This document shows positions 53,313 to 62,966 of a stretch of DNA of 64,000 nucleotides, in pieces. Each line of letters opens with the position of its first letter. The first letter of the stretch is position 1. The stretch is taken from contig JAJRYV010000090.1 of the NCBI GenBank assembly GCA_024275575.1, positions 1-64,000 of the forward strand, read 5' to 3'. Position numbers and translations under genes: made by a program. The notes beneath the pieces were generated by a model that saw nothing but the letters and a program-made list of their open reading frames with translations, did not search any database and was not told the origin of the DNA. Source of the DNA: a bacterium. GTDB lineage: Bacteria > Zhuqueibacterota > Zhuqueibacteria > Zhuqueibacterales > Geothermadaptataceae.

Positions 53313-53882
53313 ATGAACCGCCGGATTTATCTACTTTTCATTTTTTTGGTGATAGCTTGCAGCAATACAAAGCCTACTGTTACCATGACCACGCCACTTG
53401 GTGAAATTATTCTTGAAATTTATGCAGACAAAGCTCCGGTTACTGCGGCCAATTTTATGCGTTATGTTGATGAAAAAAAATTCACAGGTGCGCATTTTTA
53501 CCGCGTGGTCACTCTGGAAAACCAGCCCGATGACAGTATCTTAATAGAAGTGATCCAGGGAGGTTTGGGCTGGGATGATAATCCTCACCGACAGGCGCCC
53601 ATCGCTCATGAAACAACGCGGATGACGGGTATTTTACATGAGGACGGTGTGATCTCAATGGCACGCGATAAAGCTGGCAGTGCCGATGCGGAGTTTTTTA
53701 TCTGTGTCGGTGCACAACCGCAACTCGATTTTGGTGGCCGGCGCAATCCTGACGGGCAGGGCTTCGCTGCTTTTGGCCGGGTGATCGCCGGAATGGAGGT
53801 GGTGCATAAAATTCATCAATTACCCAATGAGGGCCAGATGTTGAAGGAAAAAGTAGCCATTACTGCAATCGTGCGGAATTAA
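53313..53882 (+). CDS. Cyclophilin-type peptidyl-prolyl isomerase lipoprotein
   Basis: 189 residues: lipoprotein signal with lipobox VIAC near residue 16, then a cyclophilin domain starting MTTPLGEIILEIYADKAPVTAANFMRYV. FYRVV supplies the active-site arginine, EFFICVGAQPQLD the FFI segment, and FAAFGRVIAGMEVV the C-terminal mark. It should assist folding of envelope proteins. It runs 2 nt ahead of a methyltransferase gene, probably co-transcribed. Confidence 0.9.
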   Translation: MNRRIYLLFIFLVIACSNTKPTVTMTTPLGEIILEIYADKAPVTAANFMRYVDEKKFTGAHFYRVVTLENQPDDSILIEVIQGGLGWDDNPHRQAPIAHETTRMTGILHEDGVISMARDKAGSADAEFFICVGAQPQLDFGGRRNPDGQGFAAFGRVIAGMEVVHKIHQLPNEGQMLKEKVAITAIVRN

Positions 53883-53884
53883 TC

Positions 53885-54571
53885 ATGCGAGCCTCCATTC
53901 TTGTTTTGAAATTACTGCTGACTGTACAAAAATTCTCTCCGGTGCAAAAGATGCTGGCGCGGCAATTCCGCAAACCCGATGGCATTTTGGGTCGCATGGC
54001 CATTGAATTTATGGCTGTCGCCAATCAACAGGTTTATCGCTGGGTGCTACAATTTTCTTGCATTGGTGAGCGGGATGCTTTTTTGGAAATTGGCTTTGGA
54101 CACGGAAATTTTTTGCGAAAACTGGCTGAAGAAATGCCGCTGCTTCACATAAGCGGTATCGACTTCTCTGCTGATATGGTGCGCCGCGGGCAACGCCTAT
54201 ATCGGCATTTGATCGAAAAGGGCCGCTTGCAACTCGAATTGGGCGCCAGCGATCGAATGCCTTTTTCTGACGCGAGTTTCAACAGAGTTTTAGCCGTCAA
54301 TGTTGTTTATTTCTGGGCGAGTCCTGAAAACGATCTGCGGGAAATCAGGCGTGTTTTGCGGCCCGGCAGCAGGGCGGTTTTTTATTTGACGGATAAGGCA
54401 TCTCTGCAGCGTTTGGTTTTTCCTCAGCAGTCGGTTTTTCGTCAATATGAGGCTGAACAATTTAAAACGATTGTTGAAAAGGCGGGTTTTGCAAAGGTTG
54501 AGGTGTTCACAAAAGATTTTCAATTTAAAAGCATGACTGTTTCAGGGATTTGCATCGTCGCCCACAAATGA
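53885..54571 (+). CDS. Class I SAM-dependent methyltransferase
   Basis: 228 residues. The SAM-binding motif I is FLEIGFGHGNFLRKLAE (about 65-81), motif II GIDFSADMVRRG, and the post-I region MPFSDASFNRVLAVNVVYFW is of the Methyltransf_11 type. The N-terminal 55 residues are helical and may bind substrate. The target is unknown. Immediately follows the isomerase gene. Confidence 0.83.
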   Translation: MRASILVLKLLLTVQKFSPVQKMLARQFRKPDGILGRMAIEFMAVANQQVYRWVLQFSCIGERDAFLEIGFGHGNFLRKLAEEMPLLHISGIDFSADMVRRGQRLYRHLIEKGRLQLELGASDRMPFSDASFNRVLAVNVVYFWASPENDLREIRRVLRPGSRAVFYLTDKASLQRLVFPQQSVFRQYEAEQFKTIVEKAGFAKVEVFTKDFQFKSMTVSGICIVAHK

Positions 54572-54616
54572 AACCGGGCAGTCTTAACCTGCGATTGTTT
54601 TTTTAACCTTTATTAT

Positions 54617-54690
54617 TCTCGCAGAGATGCAGTGGCGCAGAGAAAAACAGCATAAAATATTTAAAAACAAACCGCTGCGTCTTAGCGAGA
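54617..54690. repeat. Imperfect inverted repeat of the GCAGAGACGCAG type
   Basis: The left arm TCTCGCAGAGATGCAGTGGC and right arm ACCGCTGCGTCTTAGCGAGA pair at about 16 of 20 positions across a 34-bp A/T-rich centre. It lies just after the methyltransferase gene. Similar in style to the element at 33085-33156. It could also end transcription. Confidence 0.5.
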
Positions 54691-54763
54691 TGGTTTTTAT
54701 AAACAAGTTAAGTATGCAAATAAAAAAAAATATGAATAATTCAGGTTCATTCAAACGAAACGA

Positions 54764-56776
54764 GTGCCTGTGCTGAAAAGATTTTTCTCGATACTTTTAC
54801 TCTTCGGGTTTTGCAGTTCGACAGCGATCTCCCGGCAAACAGATTACGATGTTGACGTCTGCGTTTACGGCGCCACAGCCGGTGGTATTTTTGCTGCTTA
54901 TGCGGCGAAAAAAATGGGAAAAAGCGTAATTTTGATTTCGCCGGAAAAAGAGGTTGGAGGCATGCTCTCCAGTGGGCTCGGTTTTGTCGATATCCGTGGC
55001 AAATACACCATTACCGGCCTGGCACGTGATTTTTTTCGCCGCATTGGCCGTCATTACGGTGCTTTTGAAATATGGACATTTGAACCCCATGTTGCTCGAG
55101 AAGTTCTACTTGGGTACATTGGCGAAGCCGGCATCATGACCTTGCAGCAATATCGACTCACTGCGGTTGCAAAAACAGAAAACACCCTCCGTCAAATCGA
55201 ACTTGAAAGCGTGTCTCAGCCCGGTGAGTTAGCGCATAAAAGAATTACCGCTAAAATATTCATCGATTGCAGCTATGAAGGCGATCTGTTGGCGAAATCC
55301 GGCATCACCTACACCGTCGGGCGTGAGGGCAATGGAAAATACAGCGAATCTTACAACGGTTTTCAGCTTTCCCGACATAACCAATTGCCAGATGGCATCG
55401 ATCCTTTTAAAATCAAAGGCGATTCCACCAGCGGTTATATCTGCGAAATCGCCCAGCCTGAAGAAATGCAGGAAGGCACTGTCGATCCGTATATTCCGGC
55501 TTTTGGATTCCGTATCTGTCTGACCGATAATTATCAAAATCTTCGCCCCCTCGAAAAACCGGAAAATTATGATGCCGGTCAATATGAATTATTGCTGCGC
55601 TTGTGGAAAAAAAATCCAGTCCATAGTCTGAAGCAGATGTTTGTTTTCAAACAATTGCCCAATCATAAGGTTGAGCTCAACTCCGGCGGCCCGTTTTCTC
55701 TCGACGCCATTGGCCTGAATGCGGGTTATTTTGCTCTCGACTATTTCGCCCGGCAGCAAAAGCGGCGGCAACATCATGATTTTGCCCGGGGGCTGCTCTA
55801 TTTTTATGCCCACGACGAACGGGTACCAAAAAAAATCAGGCAGGAAATGCAGAAGTGGGGACTGCCGCACGATGAATTTACCGCGAGTGAGAATTGGCCG
55901 GAGCAAATTTATATCCGCGAAGGCCGCCGTATGCTCGGCGAATATGTGATGACGGAAAGTAACTGCTTCGGCCGGGGGAAAGTGCCTGACGGCATCGCAC
56001 TGGCCGCCGGGGAAATCAATGCCCATCATGCCCGGCGGTTGATCGTCGAGGGTGCGGTGAAAAACGAGGGGGCAGTGAAAATAGGTGGTTTTGCCCCCTG
56101 GGCTATTTCCTATCGCGCCATCACACCGCGGCGTGAAGAAGCGGCCAATATTCTCGTGCCGCTTTGCCTTTCTGCGTCCCATTCCGCCTGGTCCAGCCTG
56201 CGTACTGAACCCGTTTTTATGATGCTGGGGCAGGCTGCAGGTCTTGCAGCGGTGCTGGCCATCGATGATTCCTGCAGTGTGCAACAGATTGCTTACGAAA
56301 AGTTGCAGCGTCTATTGCATGACGACCCCTATTTGAACGGCCGGGCGCCGGAGATTCTGATCGATAATAGCGATGCTGGGTTTAAACGCCACAGCGGATC
56401 ATGGCTGGCGGTCACCGATGGACTGGCGCTGCATTACGGCGAAGATGCGCTGGTCTCCGCCGATACCACCGGCGAGCGGGTGGTGCAATTTTCTCAAGTG
56501 ATTGCCCAAAGCGGGCGCTATCGCCTTTATTTTTATCGTCGCAATTATACTTTTCTCCGTGACGATTTTCCACTGGCCAGGCTGGCATTTATTTCTGTTA
56601 TCGCTAAAAAACAGAAAAAGCGTAAGTTATGGGATATGATTTCCGGGCGGACAGACTGGCTCGATCTGGGCATTTTTTCGTTGTCGGCAGGGGAAACTTG
56701 TACCATCGAACTGCGCAACGCTGGTGAATCGGGTAAAATTATCGCCGACGCTGTCTTGCTGGTTCCTCAATTTTAA
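54764..56776 (+). CDS. Secreted FAD-dependent oxidoreductase (FAD_oxidored family)
   Basis: About 670 residues with GTG start and a signal peptide (RFFSILLLFGFCSS, cleavage near 24). The FAD dinucleotide motif is VCVYGATAGGIFAAYAAKKMGKSVILI, followed by EVGGMLSSGLGFVD, typical of the FAD_oxidored (PF12831-type) group. IREGRRMLGEYVMTE and GQAAGLAAVLAID are further marks. The last 130 residues (from about 540) look like a golvesin/xanthan-lyase-type beta domain with TGERVVQFSQVIAQSGRYRLYFY. Such proteins are often linked to polysaccharide or secondary-metabolite degradation outside the cytosol. The substrate is unknown. Confidence 0.83.
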   Translation: MPVLKRFFSILLLFGFCSSTAISRQTDYDVDVCVYGATAGGIFAAYAAKKMGKSVILISPEKEVGGMLSSGLGFVDIRGKYTITGLARDFFRRIGRHYGAFEIWTFEPHVAREVLLGYIGEAGIMTLQQYRLTAVAKTENTLRQIELESVSQPGELAHKRITAKIFIDCSYEGDLLAKSGITYTVGREGNGKYSESYNGFQLSRHNQLPDGIDPFKIKGDSTSGYICEIAQPEEMQEGTVDPYIPAFGFRICLTDNYQNLRPLEKPENYDAGQYELLLRLWKKNPVHSLKQMFVFKQLPNHKVELNSGGPFSLDAIGLNAGYFALDYFARQQKRRQHHDFARGLLYFYAHDERVPKKIRQEMQKWGLPHDEFTASENWPEQIYIREGRRMLGEYVMTESNCFGRGKVPDGIALAAGEINAHHARRLIVEGAVKNEGAVKIGGFAPWAISYRAITPRREEAANILVPLCLSASHSAWSSLRTEPVFMMLGQAAGLAAVLAIDDSCSVQQIAYEKLQRLLHDDPYLNGRAPEILIDNSDAGFKRHSGSWLAVTDGLALHYGEDALVSADTTGERVVQFSQVIAQSGRYRLYFYRRNYTFLRDDFPLARLAFISVIAKKQKKRKLWDMISGRTDWLDLGIFSLSAGETCTIELRNAGESGKIIADAVLLVPQF

Positions 56777-56851
56777 ATGGAAACACAGTGGACTTTCAGC
56801 AGATTTCATCTGTATTGCAATTATAGTATTTATGTGCATGGAAGGTTTATT

Positions 56852-57598
56852 ATGCGATTCTCCATCCTTCTTTGTCTTGTTTTTTTTCACACATTATCCC
56901 TCGCAGCACAGCATTTTCTTACCTTTGGCTCAGGTTATTCCAGTATCATTTTTAATTCGGGTGAACTTGATCAACTTGGCAAAACCTATAATTATGGCAA
57001 CAGCCCAAATCTCAGCCGTCTGATGAGCGGTTTCAATTCCGGGGATGGCGTGCGCCTTGAAGCAGGTTACCGCTACATGCAGCGCTGGAACACGGCGATT
57101 ACTCTCGGATATCAATTTTACAGCAGTTTTGACGGCGCTGCATTCAACAACGGCCAGGCACGCAATCTCGACCTGAAAATTCACCAGTTTGTCACCGATT
57201 TTGAATTGGGCTGGAAACGTTAAAACTATCTGTTTAATGGTCTGCTCAGCAGCAGTTTTCTTCGATATTTAAAACTCGGGAGCAAATACACCGGACCAGA
57301 CGATAGCATCGTGCGCCCCATTTCCGGCACTTTCGAAGGCAACCTGGCTTTTGCGCTGGATACCGGTGTGGCGATCGGCCTTTATAAAGAGCCCTTTATG
57401 ATCGTCGGCAAGATCAGCTATCCTGTTTTTCGCAGCGGTAAAAGCGAGGATTTACGCAAGAAAAGCAGCAACGGATCGGTCACTTTTCCCAGCGATTTTG
57501 TTCAATACAGCAACGGCGAGGTTTATCATGCTCTAAGCAATAAAATCGACGGTTTGAAAATTACTCTGTCTTTTATGGTTGCGCCAGGTATTTTTTGA
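56852..57598 (+). pseudogene. Outer-membrane barrel-like protein with one in-frame stop
   Basis: The ATG follows GGAAGG; the first 18 residues are a signal peptide (LLCLVFFHTLSLAAQ). Strand-like alternation follows (VRLEAGYRYMQRWNTAITLGYQFYS). TAA at codon 124 (57221-57223) interrupts ELGWKR, but the same frame continues as NYLFNGLLSSSFLRYLKLGSKY to a TGA at the end, with barrel-like strands and terminal ITLSFMVAPGIF. One substitution would restore about 248 residues. The family is unknown. It follows the FAD oxidoreductase in the same direction. Confidence 0.55.
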
Positions 57599-57648
57599 GA
57601 GTTGAAGCAGTGGATAAATGAAGAGAAATTTGGGGGAAATAAGTCCTT

Positions 57649-58260
57649 CTATTTTGCCACCCCCCAGTAATTAAAGCTGGCAAATTTCCAGCCGGGAATG
57701 TACATGCTCTCCAGTTTTTCAAAATTGAAGTTATTCTCTTGCAGCAATCCGGGGATATTGCGGTTCAGGTTGCAGCCGCCGCTGAATTTGTTCCACAGCG
57801 GGTTGAAGCGGTTTTGCCGGCGGCGAATGTTTTCATCAGGCGCCAATCCGTGTTCAGTGAAAAATAAACGGCCGTCCGGTTTCAGCACCCGGCGCATTTC
57901 CGCCAGCGCGGCGGACACGGCCGGAATACTGCACAGCGTGTAGGTCATAACGATGCTGTCGATTGAATTTTGCTCCAGCGGAATGGCTTCAGCCACGGCT
58001 TGCAGCAATTCAAAAGGAAAACCCAGTTTTTGCTGATCGATGCGGGATTGCGCCCACATTTCCGGCGAGGGGTCGAGTCCATAGAGATGGCTGACTTTAT
58101 CGCGGTTATAAAATGGTAAATTCAGTCCGGAGCCGACACCAATTTCCAAAATCCGGCCTTTGGCAAAGGGCACAACTTTTTCCCGCTGCTGCCGGGCCGG
58201 ACTCAGACTGCATATTTTATGCGTGAGCCAGGGCAAAATGTGTTTGTCGTAGAATTGCAT
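57649..58260 (-). CDS. Class I SAM-dependent methyltransferase (hyp operon)
   Basis: About 203 residues from the ATG behind GGAG; the frame is open 12 codons further upstream but would overlap hypE. Motif I is ILEIGVGSGLNLPFYN (about 36-51), then GLDPSPEMWAQS, and SIDSIVMTYTLCSIPAVSAALAEMRRVLKPDGRLFFTEHG, typical of Methyltransf_11. NYWGVAK ends the protein, resembling METTL7/ubiE-like small methyltransferases. Last gene of the hypB-hypF-hypE set; a role in hydrogenase maturation is not established. Confidence 0.8.
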   Translation of the reverse strand: MQFYDKHILPWLTHKICSLSPARQQREKVVPFAKGRILEIGVGSGLNLPFYNRDKVSHLYGLDPSPEMWAQSRIDQQKLGFPFELLQAVAEAIPLEQNSIDSIVMTYTLCSIPAVSAALAEMRRVLKPDGRLFFTEHGLAPDENIRRRQNRFNPLWNKFSGGCNLNRNIPGLLQENNFNFEKLESMYIPGWKFASFNYWGVAK

Positions 58261-58289
58261 TTGTATCTCCGGTTTTAGTTGGAGGTGTC

Positions 58290-59354
58290 TCAGCAAATTC
58301 GCGGCAGTTGCTCGCCGACGAGCATATCGACGATGCGCCAGGTGTTGAATTTTGTTCTCAGCGTCACCAGGCCGGGGTCATCTTTTGTCGTATCGCCGAT
58401 GATCGCCGCTTTTTCCCCGAGCGGGTGTTTGCGCATGGCAGCGAGCACTGCCCCGGCTTTTTCGCGTGCCACAATGGTGATGAGTTTGCCCTCGTTGGCG
58501 ACGTGTAGCGGGTCGATACCGAGCATTTCACAGGCTCCGGCGACCGCTTTGTTGAGTGGAATGCGTTCTTCGGCGATGCGAATGCCGACGTTTGCAACTT
58601 CGGCATATTCATTTAATGCTGAAGCCAGACCGCCGCGGGTTGGATCGCGCATTGCACGAACAGCGGCTCCACCGGCAGCAAGAATTTTGGCGATCAGTTC
58701 ATGCAGGGCGGCGGTATCGCTTTCGACCGGCGCTTCGAAGGCCAAACCTTCGCGCTGCGATAAAATCGTAATACCGTGATCAGCGATCGTACCACTTAAA
58801 ATGATAGCGTCACTGGGCTGGATTTTTTTGGCGCCGAGGGTGAAATCATGTTCGATCAACCCGATCCCGGCCGTGTTGATAAATATTTTGTCAGCACTGC
58901 CTTTATTCACCACTTTCGTATCACCGGTGACGATGGCGATGCCTGCTTTGCACGCCGCCCGCTGCATGCTTTCGACGATTTTTTCCAAATCCCCAAGTGA
59001 AAAACCTTCCTCGATAATAAAACCCGTGCTGAGAAACAACGGTTTCGCGCCGCTCATCGCCACGTCGTTAACAGTGCCGTTCACCGCAAGATCACCAATA
59101 TCGCCACCCGGGAAAAACAGCGGATCGACGACAAAAGAATCGGTGCTGAAAGCGAGCCTGCTGCCGTTAACCTGTAATTCAGCCTGGTCGTTCATTTGAT
59201 TGAGTGCAGGATTATCGAAAATTCGGATAAAGAGATTGGAAATGAGATCATTCATCATTTTGCCGCCGCTGCCGTGGCCGAGCTGCACGGTATTGTATTT
59301 TGAAATGGGCAGAGGGCAGGAACCCGTGTTTCCGGCTGCAAATAATTCTTTCAT
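58290..59354 (-). CDS. hypE: Hydrogenase maturation factor HypE
   Basis: 354 residues from the ATG after GTGGAG. It dehydrates the thiocarbamate on its C-terminal cysteine to a thiocyanate, the source of CN ligands for the NiFe centre. Visible marks: GHGSGGKMM (26-34), DPLFFPGGDIGDLAVNGTVNDVAMSGAKP, DPTRGGLASALNEYA, and the C-terminal PRIC whose cysteine is modified. It works with HypF, which supplies the carbamoyl group and lies just upstream in the same operon. Confidence 0.96.
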   Translation of the reverse strand: MKELFAAGNTGSCPLPISKYNTVQLGHGSGGKMMNDLISNLFIRIFDNPALNQMNDQAELQVNGSRLAFSTDSFVVDPLFFPGGDIGDLAVNGTVNDVAMSGAKPLFLSTGFIIEEGFSLGDLEKIVESMQRAACKAGIAIVTGDTKVVNKGSADKIFINTAGIGLIEHDFTLGAKKIQPSDAIILSGTIADHGITILSQREGLAFEAPVESDTAALHELIAKILAAGGAAVRAMRDPTRGGLASALNEYAEVANVGIRIAEERIPLNKAVAGACEMLGIDPLHVANEGKLITIVAREKAGAVLAAMRKHPLGEKAAIIGDTTKDDPGLVTLRTKFNTWRIVDMLVGEQLPRIC

Positions 59355-59400
59355 AATGTCTCCACTGGTGAAAAGGAAATGGCTAAACTTTTGGCTGTGA

Positions 59401-61683
59401 TTATTGCAATTGCGCGTTTGCAACAGCGATCTGCCCGAGACTGATGCCACCATCGTTGGGTGGGACTTTTGCGTGTGTCAATACCTGGAATCCCTCAGCG
59501 CGTAGGCGATCGACCATGTATTTAAACAAGGTGAAATTTTGAAAGACGCCGCCGCTCAGTCCAACCTGCGAAATTCCCGTATCTTTGCGGGCGCTTATCG
59601 CCAGCGAAATCAGTATTTCTGCGAGAGTGACGTGAAATCGTGCAGCAATTTGTTCGTTGGGCACATTTTGTGTTTTGTCGTTGACGACTTCGCGGAGCAA
59701 CGGCACGAAACTGATGACGCCGGAGTTTTGCTCCATCCGCACCGGGTAGGCCTGGTTTCGCTGAATGGCGGTTTTTACCATCATCTCGAGTTCGATTGCC
59801 GCCTGCGCTTCATAGGTGATTCGTGGGCAAATATCGAGAATGGCTGAGACGGCATCAAAAAGACGGCCGCAACCAGAGGTCAGAGGAGAGTTGATGTCTT
59901 TCTCCAGCATTTGCTGCAGCAACGTCATTTCGGCGGGTTGGATATTATGAATGATGGGCAAATCCAGAGTGAGCATGGCGCTGCCGAAAGCATTCCGCAG
60001 ATAACTGATGCCCATGCGCCAGGGTTCCTTGATTGCCGCTTCACCACCGGGCAAAGGCAGGGGCTCGAACCAGGCATATCGGGCGACGCTTTTGAGGTCA
60101 CCGACGAGTATTTCTCCACCCCAGATATTACCGTCCGCCCCGTAACCCGTGCCGTCGAGGATGATGCCGATGGTTTTACGGGGATTTTCATTTTCCGCCA
60201 TGACCGAGGCGAGATGAGCATGGTGGTGCTGCACTTCGATTTTTGGCATGAGAAATTGCTCATAAGCCCATTTGGATGATAAATACTCCGGATGTTTATC
60301 ACAAGCGATGTGCTGCGGTTTGATTTCGAGTAAAGTCTGCAGGTGATCAATACTTTCTTTGAAAAATTTAAGCGCCTCCGGATTGTCGAGGTCGCCGATA
60401 TGCTGGCTAAGCATCACGCGTTTGCCGGTGCTCAGTGCTACGGTATTTTTGAGTTCAGCGCCGACGGCAAGAATGCATGCTTTGGTTTCATTTTTTAAAA
60501 TGACCGGGGCCGGCACATAACCCCGCGAGCGGCGCAAAATCCGTTGTTGCCCGGCCACAATTATGGCGATGGAATCATCACAGCGCTGCAAAATTTCCCG
60601 GTTATGGACAACAAAATAATCCGCTAATCCGCTGAGGTGCTCAAATGCCTTTTCCGTGTTGATGACAATGGGTTCGTCAGTAATGTTGGCACTGGTCATC
60701 ACCAAAACTTGGAAGTCTTCATAAAACAGCAAATGCTGAATCGGCAGATAGGGTAGCATGAAACCGAAGTATTTGCTTTTGGGGGCGATGGATTTCGGCA
60801 GGTTCGTGTTCGGCCTGGCTTGCAATAGCAGAATCGGCCGGGTTTGTTGCTGCAATGCTTCCCGCTCGCGGTGGGTGATTTTGCAATATTTTTCCACAAC
60901 ATCAGCATTGGCCGCCATTAGTGCAAACGGCTTTTCTGCCCGGTTTTTTCGCTCGCGCAAAAGTTCTACAGCCTGCGCATTTTTTGCATCGACGACGAGA
61001 TGGAAACCACCAAGGCCGCGAATCGCCAAAATTCGGCCGGAACGCAACAGCGTAACTGTGTGTTTTATGGGGTCAGCTGTATTGACTCGTCGGTGCTCCC
61101 GGTCATAAATCTGAATTTGCGGGCCGCAAACAGGGCAAGCGTTGGGCTGTGCATGAAAACGCCGGTCTGTGGGGTCGTGGTATTCCTTGCGGCAGGAATC
61201 GCACATGGGAAAATCTTTCATCGAGGTTTTTGCCCGGTCGTACGGAATGCCTGAAATAATGGTGAAACGCGGGCCGCAGTTGGTGCAGTTCAGAAAGGCA
61301 TAGCGAAAGCGGCGATCGGCAGGGGAGAGTAGTTCATTTAAACAATCCTCGCACAAGCTCATATCCGGTGAAATGAGCGCAGACGATTCACCCTTGTGCT
61401 CACTTTGCAAAATGACGAAGCGCTCATCATTTTTCACCGGGATTTCCCGGTTGCTGATTTCCAGAATCTGTGCCAGCGGCGGCATCTCCTGGCGTAGGCG
61501 GTTTTGAAAATGGGCCAGATTTTCGCCGGCGCCTTCCACCTCGATAAGAACACCGGTGTTGCTATTGAGCACCGAACCGGTTAGCTGCAGCGATTTTGCC
61601 AGCCGATAGACGAATGGACGAAATCCCACTCCCTGAACGATTCCGTCGATTCTGATTTGTTGTCGTTTTTGCACAGGTGCCAT
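59401..61683 (-). CDS. hypF: Carbamoyltransferase HypF
   Basis: 760 residues with all expected domains in order: acylphosphatase (VQGVGFRPFVYRLA, about 15-28), two zinc fingers (CEDC...CTNC and CDSC...CPVC, about 109-184), YrdC-like domain (about 200-370), and the Kae1-like C-terminal domain with HHHAHLASVMAE and LDGTGYGADGNIWGGE. It makes carbamoyl groups from carbamoyl phosphate for HypE. It follows hypB by 45 nt and precedes hypE by 46 nt. The frame is intact. Confidence 0.97.
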   Translation of the reverse strand: MAPVQKRQQIRIDGIVQGVGFRPFVYRLAKSLQLTGSVLNSNTGVLIEVEGAGENLAHFQNRLRQEMPPLAQILEISNREIPVKNDERFVILQSEHKGESSALISPDMSLCEDCLNELLSPADRRFRYAFLNCTNCGPRFTIISGIPYDRAKTSMKDFPMCDSCRKEYHDPTDRRFHAQPNACPVCGPQIQIYDREHRRVNTADPIKHTVTLLRSGRILAIRGLGGFHLVVDAKNAQAVELLRERKNRAEKPFALMAANADVVEKYCKITHREREALQQQTRPILLLQARPNTNLPKSIAPKSKYFGFMLPYLPIQHLLFYEDFQVLVMTSANITDEPIVINTEKAFEHLSGLADYFVVHNREILQRCDDSIAIIVAGQQRILRRSRGYVPAPVILKNETKACILAVGAELKNTVALSTGKRVMLSQHIGDLDNPEALKFFKESIDHLQTLLEIKPQHIACDKHPEYLSSKWAYEQFLMPKIEVQHHHAHLASVMAENENPRKTIGIILDGTGYGADGNIWGGEILVGDLKSVARYAWFEPLPLPGGEAAIKEPWRMGISYLRNAFGSAMLTLDLPIIHNIQPAEMTLLQQMLEKDINSPLTSGCGRLFDAVSAILDICPRITYEAQAAIELEMMVKTAIQRNQAYPVRMEQNSGVISFVPLLREVVNDKTQNVPNEQIAARFHVTLAEILISLAISARKDTGISQVGLSGGVFQNFTLFKYMVDRLRAEGFQVLTHAKVPPNDGGISLGQIAVANAQLQ

Positions 61684-61728
61684 CCTTTGTCAGTTTTTAC
61701 GCAGTAGAATCTGGCATTGCAACATCAT

Positions 61729-62397
61729 TTAATTGCTGTTTTTTTTAATTTTTACTTCAGCGGAAAGCCACTGAAACCACTGTTTCAGGCCATCTCCGGT
61801 ACGGCAGGATGTCTCAAAAAATTTAAGGTCGGCATTGATTTTCAGGGCATTTTTTTTCACCGTGATTACGTCGAAATCGGAGGTGCCGAGCAGATCGGTT
61901 TTATTGATAACCAAAACCGATGAGCGGCGGAACATTCCCGGATATTTCAATGGTTTGTCGTGTCCTTCGGTCGTGCTAATGAGGGCAATTTTCATATCTT
62001 CACCCAAATCATAGCTCGCTGGGCACACTAAATTACCAACATTTTCAATGATGAGCAAATCGAGATTGTCCAAGTCGATTTTCGGCAAAATATCACTAAT
62101 CATTTTTGCATCGAGATGGCAGGAGCCACCGGTGACCAGTGGAAAAACAGCTTCACCGCCGGCGGCGATCAGGCGGTCGGCGTCATTCTCGGTTTGTACA
62201 TCCCCGGCAATGAGGGCGATTTTCAAATCATTGACCAGCGACGCCAGTGTTTTTTCCAGCAGTGAAGTCTTGCCGGAGCCTGGTGAACTGACAAAATTAA
62301 GCGACAGAACACCATGCGACGCTAATGCCTGCCTGATCGCCGCGGCTTTTTTATCGTTTTCCGAGAGCACTTTTTTTTCAACGGTAATTTTTTTCAT
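61729..62397 (-). CDS. hypB: Hydrogenase nickel incorporation GTPase HypB
   Basis: About 222 residues from the second of two adjacent ATGs, 4-5 nt after GAGGAA. SIMIBI-class GTPase: P-loop SSPGSGKTSLLEK (about 36-48), GDVQTENDADRL, the GGSCHLDA metal region, ENVGNLVCPASYDLGE and NKTDLLG for guanine recognition. There is neither an N-terminal CxxCGC nickel site nor a histidine-rich stretch, so nickel storage is unlikely. Leads the hypB-hypF-hypE operon. hypA, hypC and hypD are not in this window. Confidence 0.95.
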   Translation of the reverse strand: MKKITVEKKVLSENDKKAAAIRQALASHGVLSLNFVSSPGSGKTSLLEKTLASLVNDLKIALIAGDVQTENDADRLIAAGGEAVFPLVTGGSCHLDAKMISDILPKIDLDNLDLLIIENVGNLVCPASYDLGEDMKIALISTTEGHDKPLKYPGMFRRSSVLVINKTDLLGTSDFDVITVKKNALKINADLKFFETSCRTGDGLKQWFQWLSAEVKIKKNSN

Positions 62398-62457
62398 CAT
62401 TTCCTCAGGTGGTGTGTGGTGAAAATGCATGAAGGAATCGAACCAGACTTGATTTTT

Positions 62458-62703
62458 TCACGCAGAACGGCCTACCCAAATAAAAAAAATAACCTTTGTA
62501 ATACAAACATTATTATCCGAATTCATTAAAAAAGGTAGAATCAAGTTCATAAAACCGATAAATACAATCATCGTCCAAAGCAAAACCTCGATAAAATCTT
62601 GAATGCTGTCGGCAAACAAATTATTCCAGTGGTTTAAATTTATTAATTCAGCCAACGATGCGACCGATATAATTAATGCTGTGCTGTACAAGGAATTTAC
62701 CAC
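62458..62703 (-). CDS. Small hypothetical membrane protein (uncertain)
   Basis: 81 codons with GTG start and three hydrophobic stretches (YSTALIISVASLAEL, FIEVLLWTMIVFIGFMNLILPFL, and ITKVIFFIWV). It lies between hypB and the divergent iron-sulfur protein gene, on the hypB strand. No convincing ribosome site and no known family. It could be a chance frame in A/T-rich sequence. Confidence 0.3.
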   Translation of the reverse strand: MVNSLYSTALIISVASLAELINLNHWNNLFADSIQDFIEVLLWTMIVFIGFMNLILPFLMNSDNNVCITKVIFFIWVGRSA

Positions 62704-62966
62704 TTAAGGTGTGCTGTTTTCTGTTGTTGTCAGATTAGCTATATTTATAAATACAGTATTAAATTAAGTAATTCTTATAAATAGGAAGTTTTTCTGAAGT
62801 TGGGAGGTTGCCGAATTTTTTAGTTGTATAAATCCTCAAAAAACAGGATGCAATTTATGTAAAATAATTGGTATTGCTTTGCAAAATCGGGCATCTTTTT
62901 TAAAAACTCTCTCTGCCTTATGAGATTTTTTAATGACAAATGATTCACAAGTAAATTGAGAAAGAA

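Noticed and set aside
55589-56284. 231-codon minus-strand frame
   Set aside because: Lies entirely within the FAD oxidoreductase gene on the opposite strand; no domain features.
43523-57598. Genome-wide recoding of TAA as a sense codon
   Set aside because: Many intact genes in the window end with TAA at the expected length, so the two internal TAA codons are local changes.
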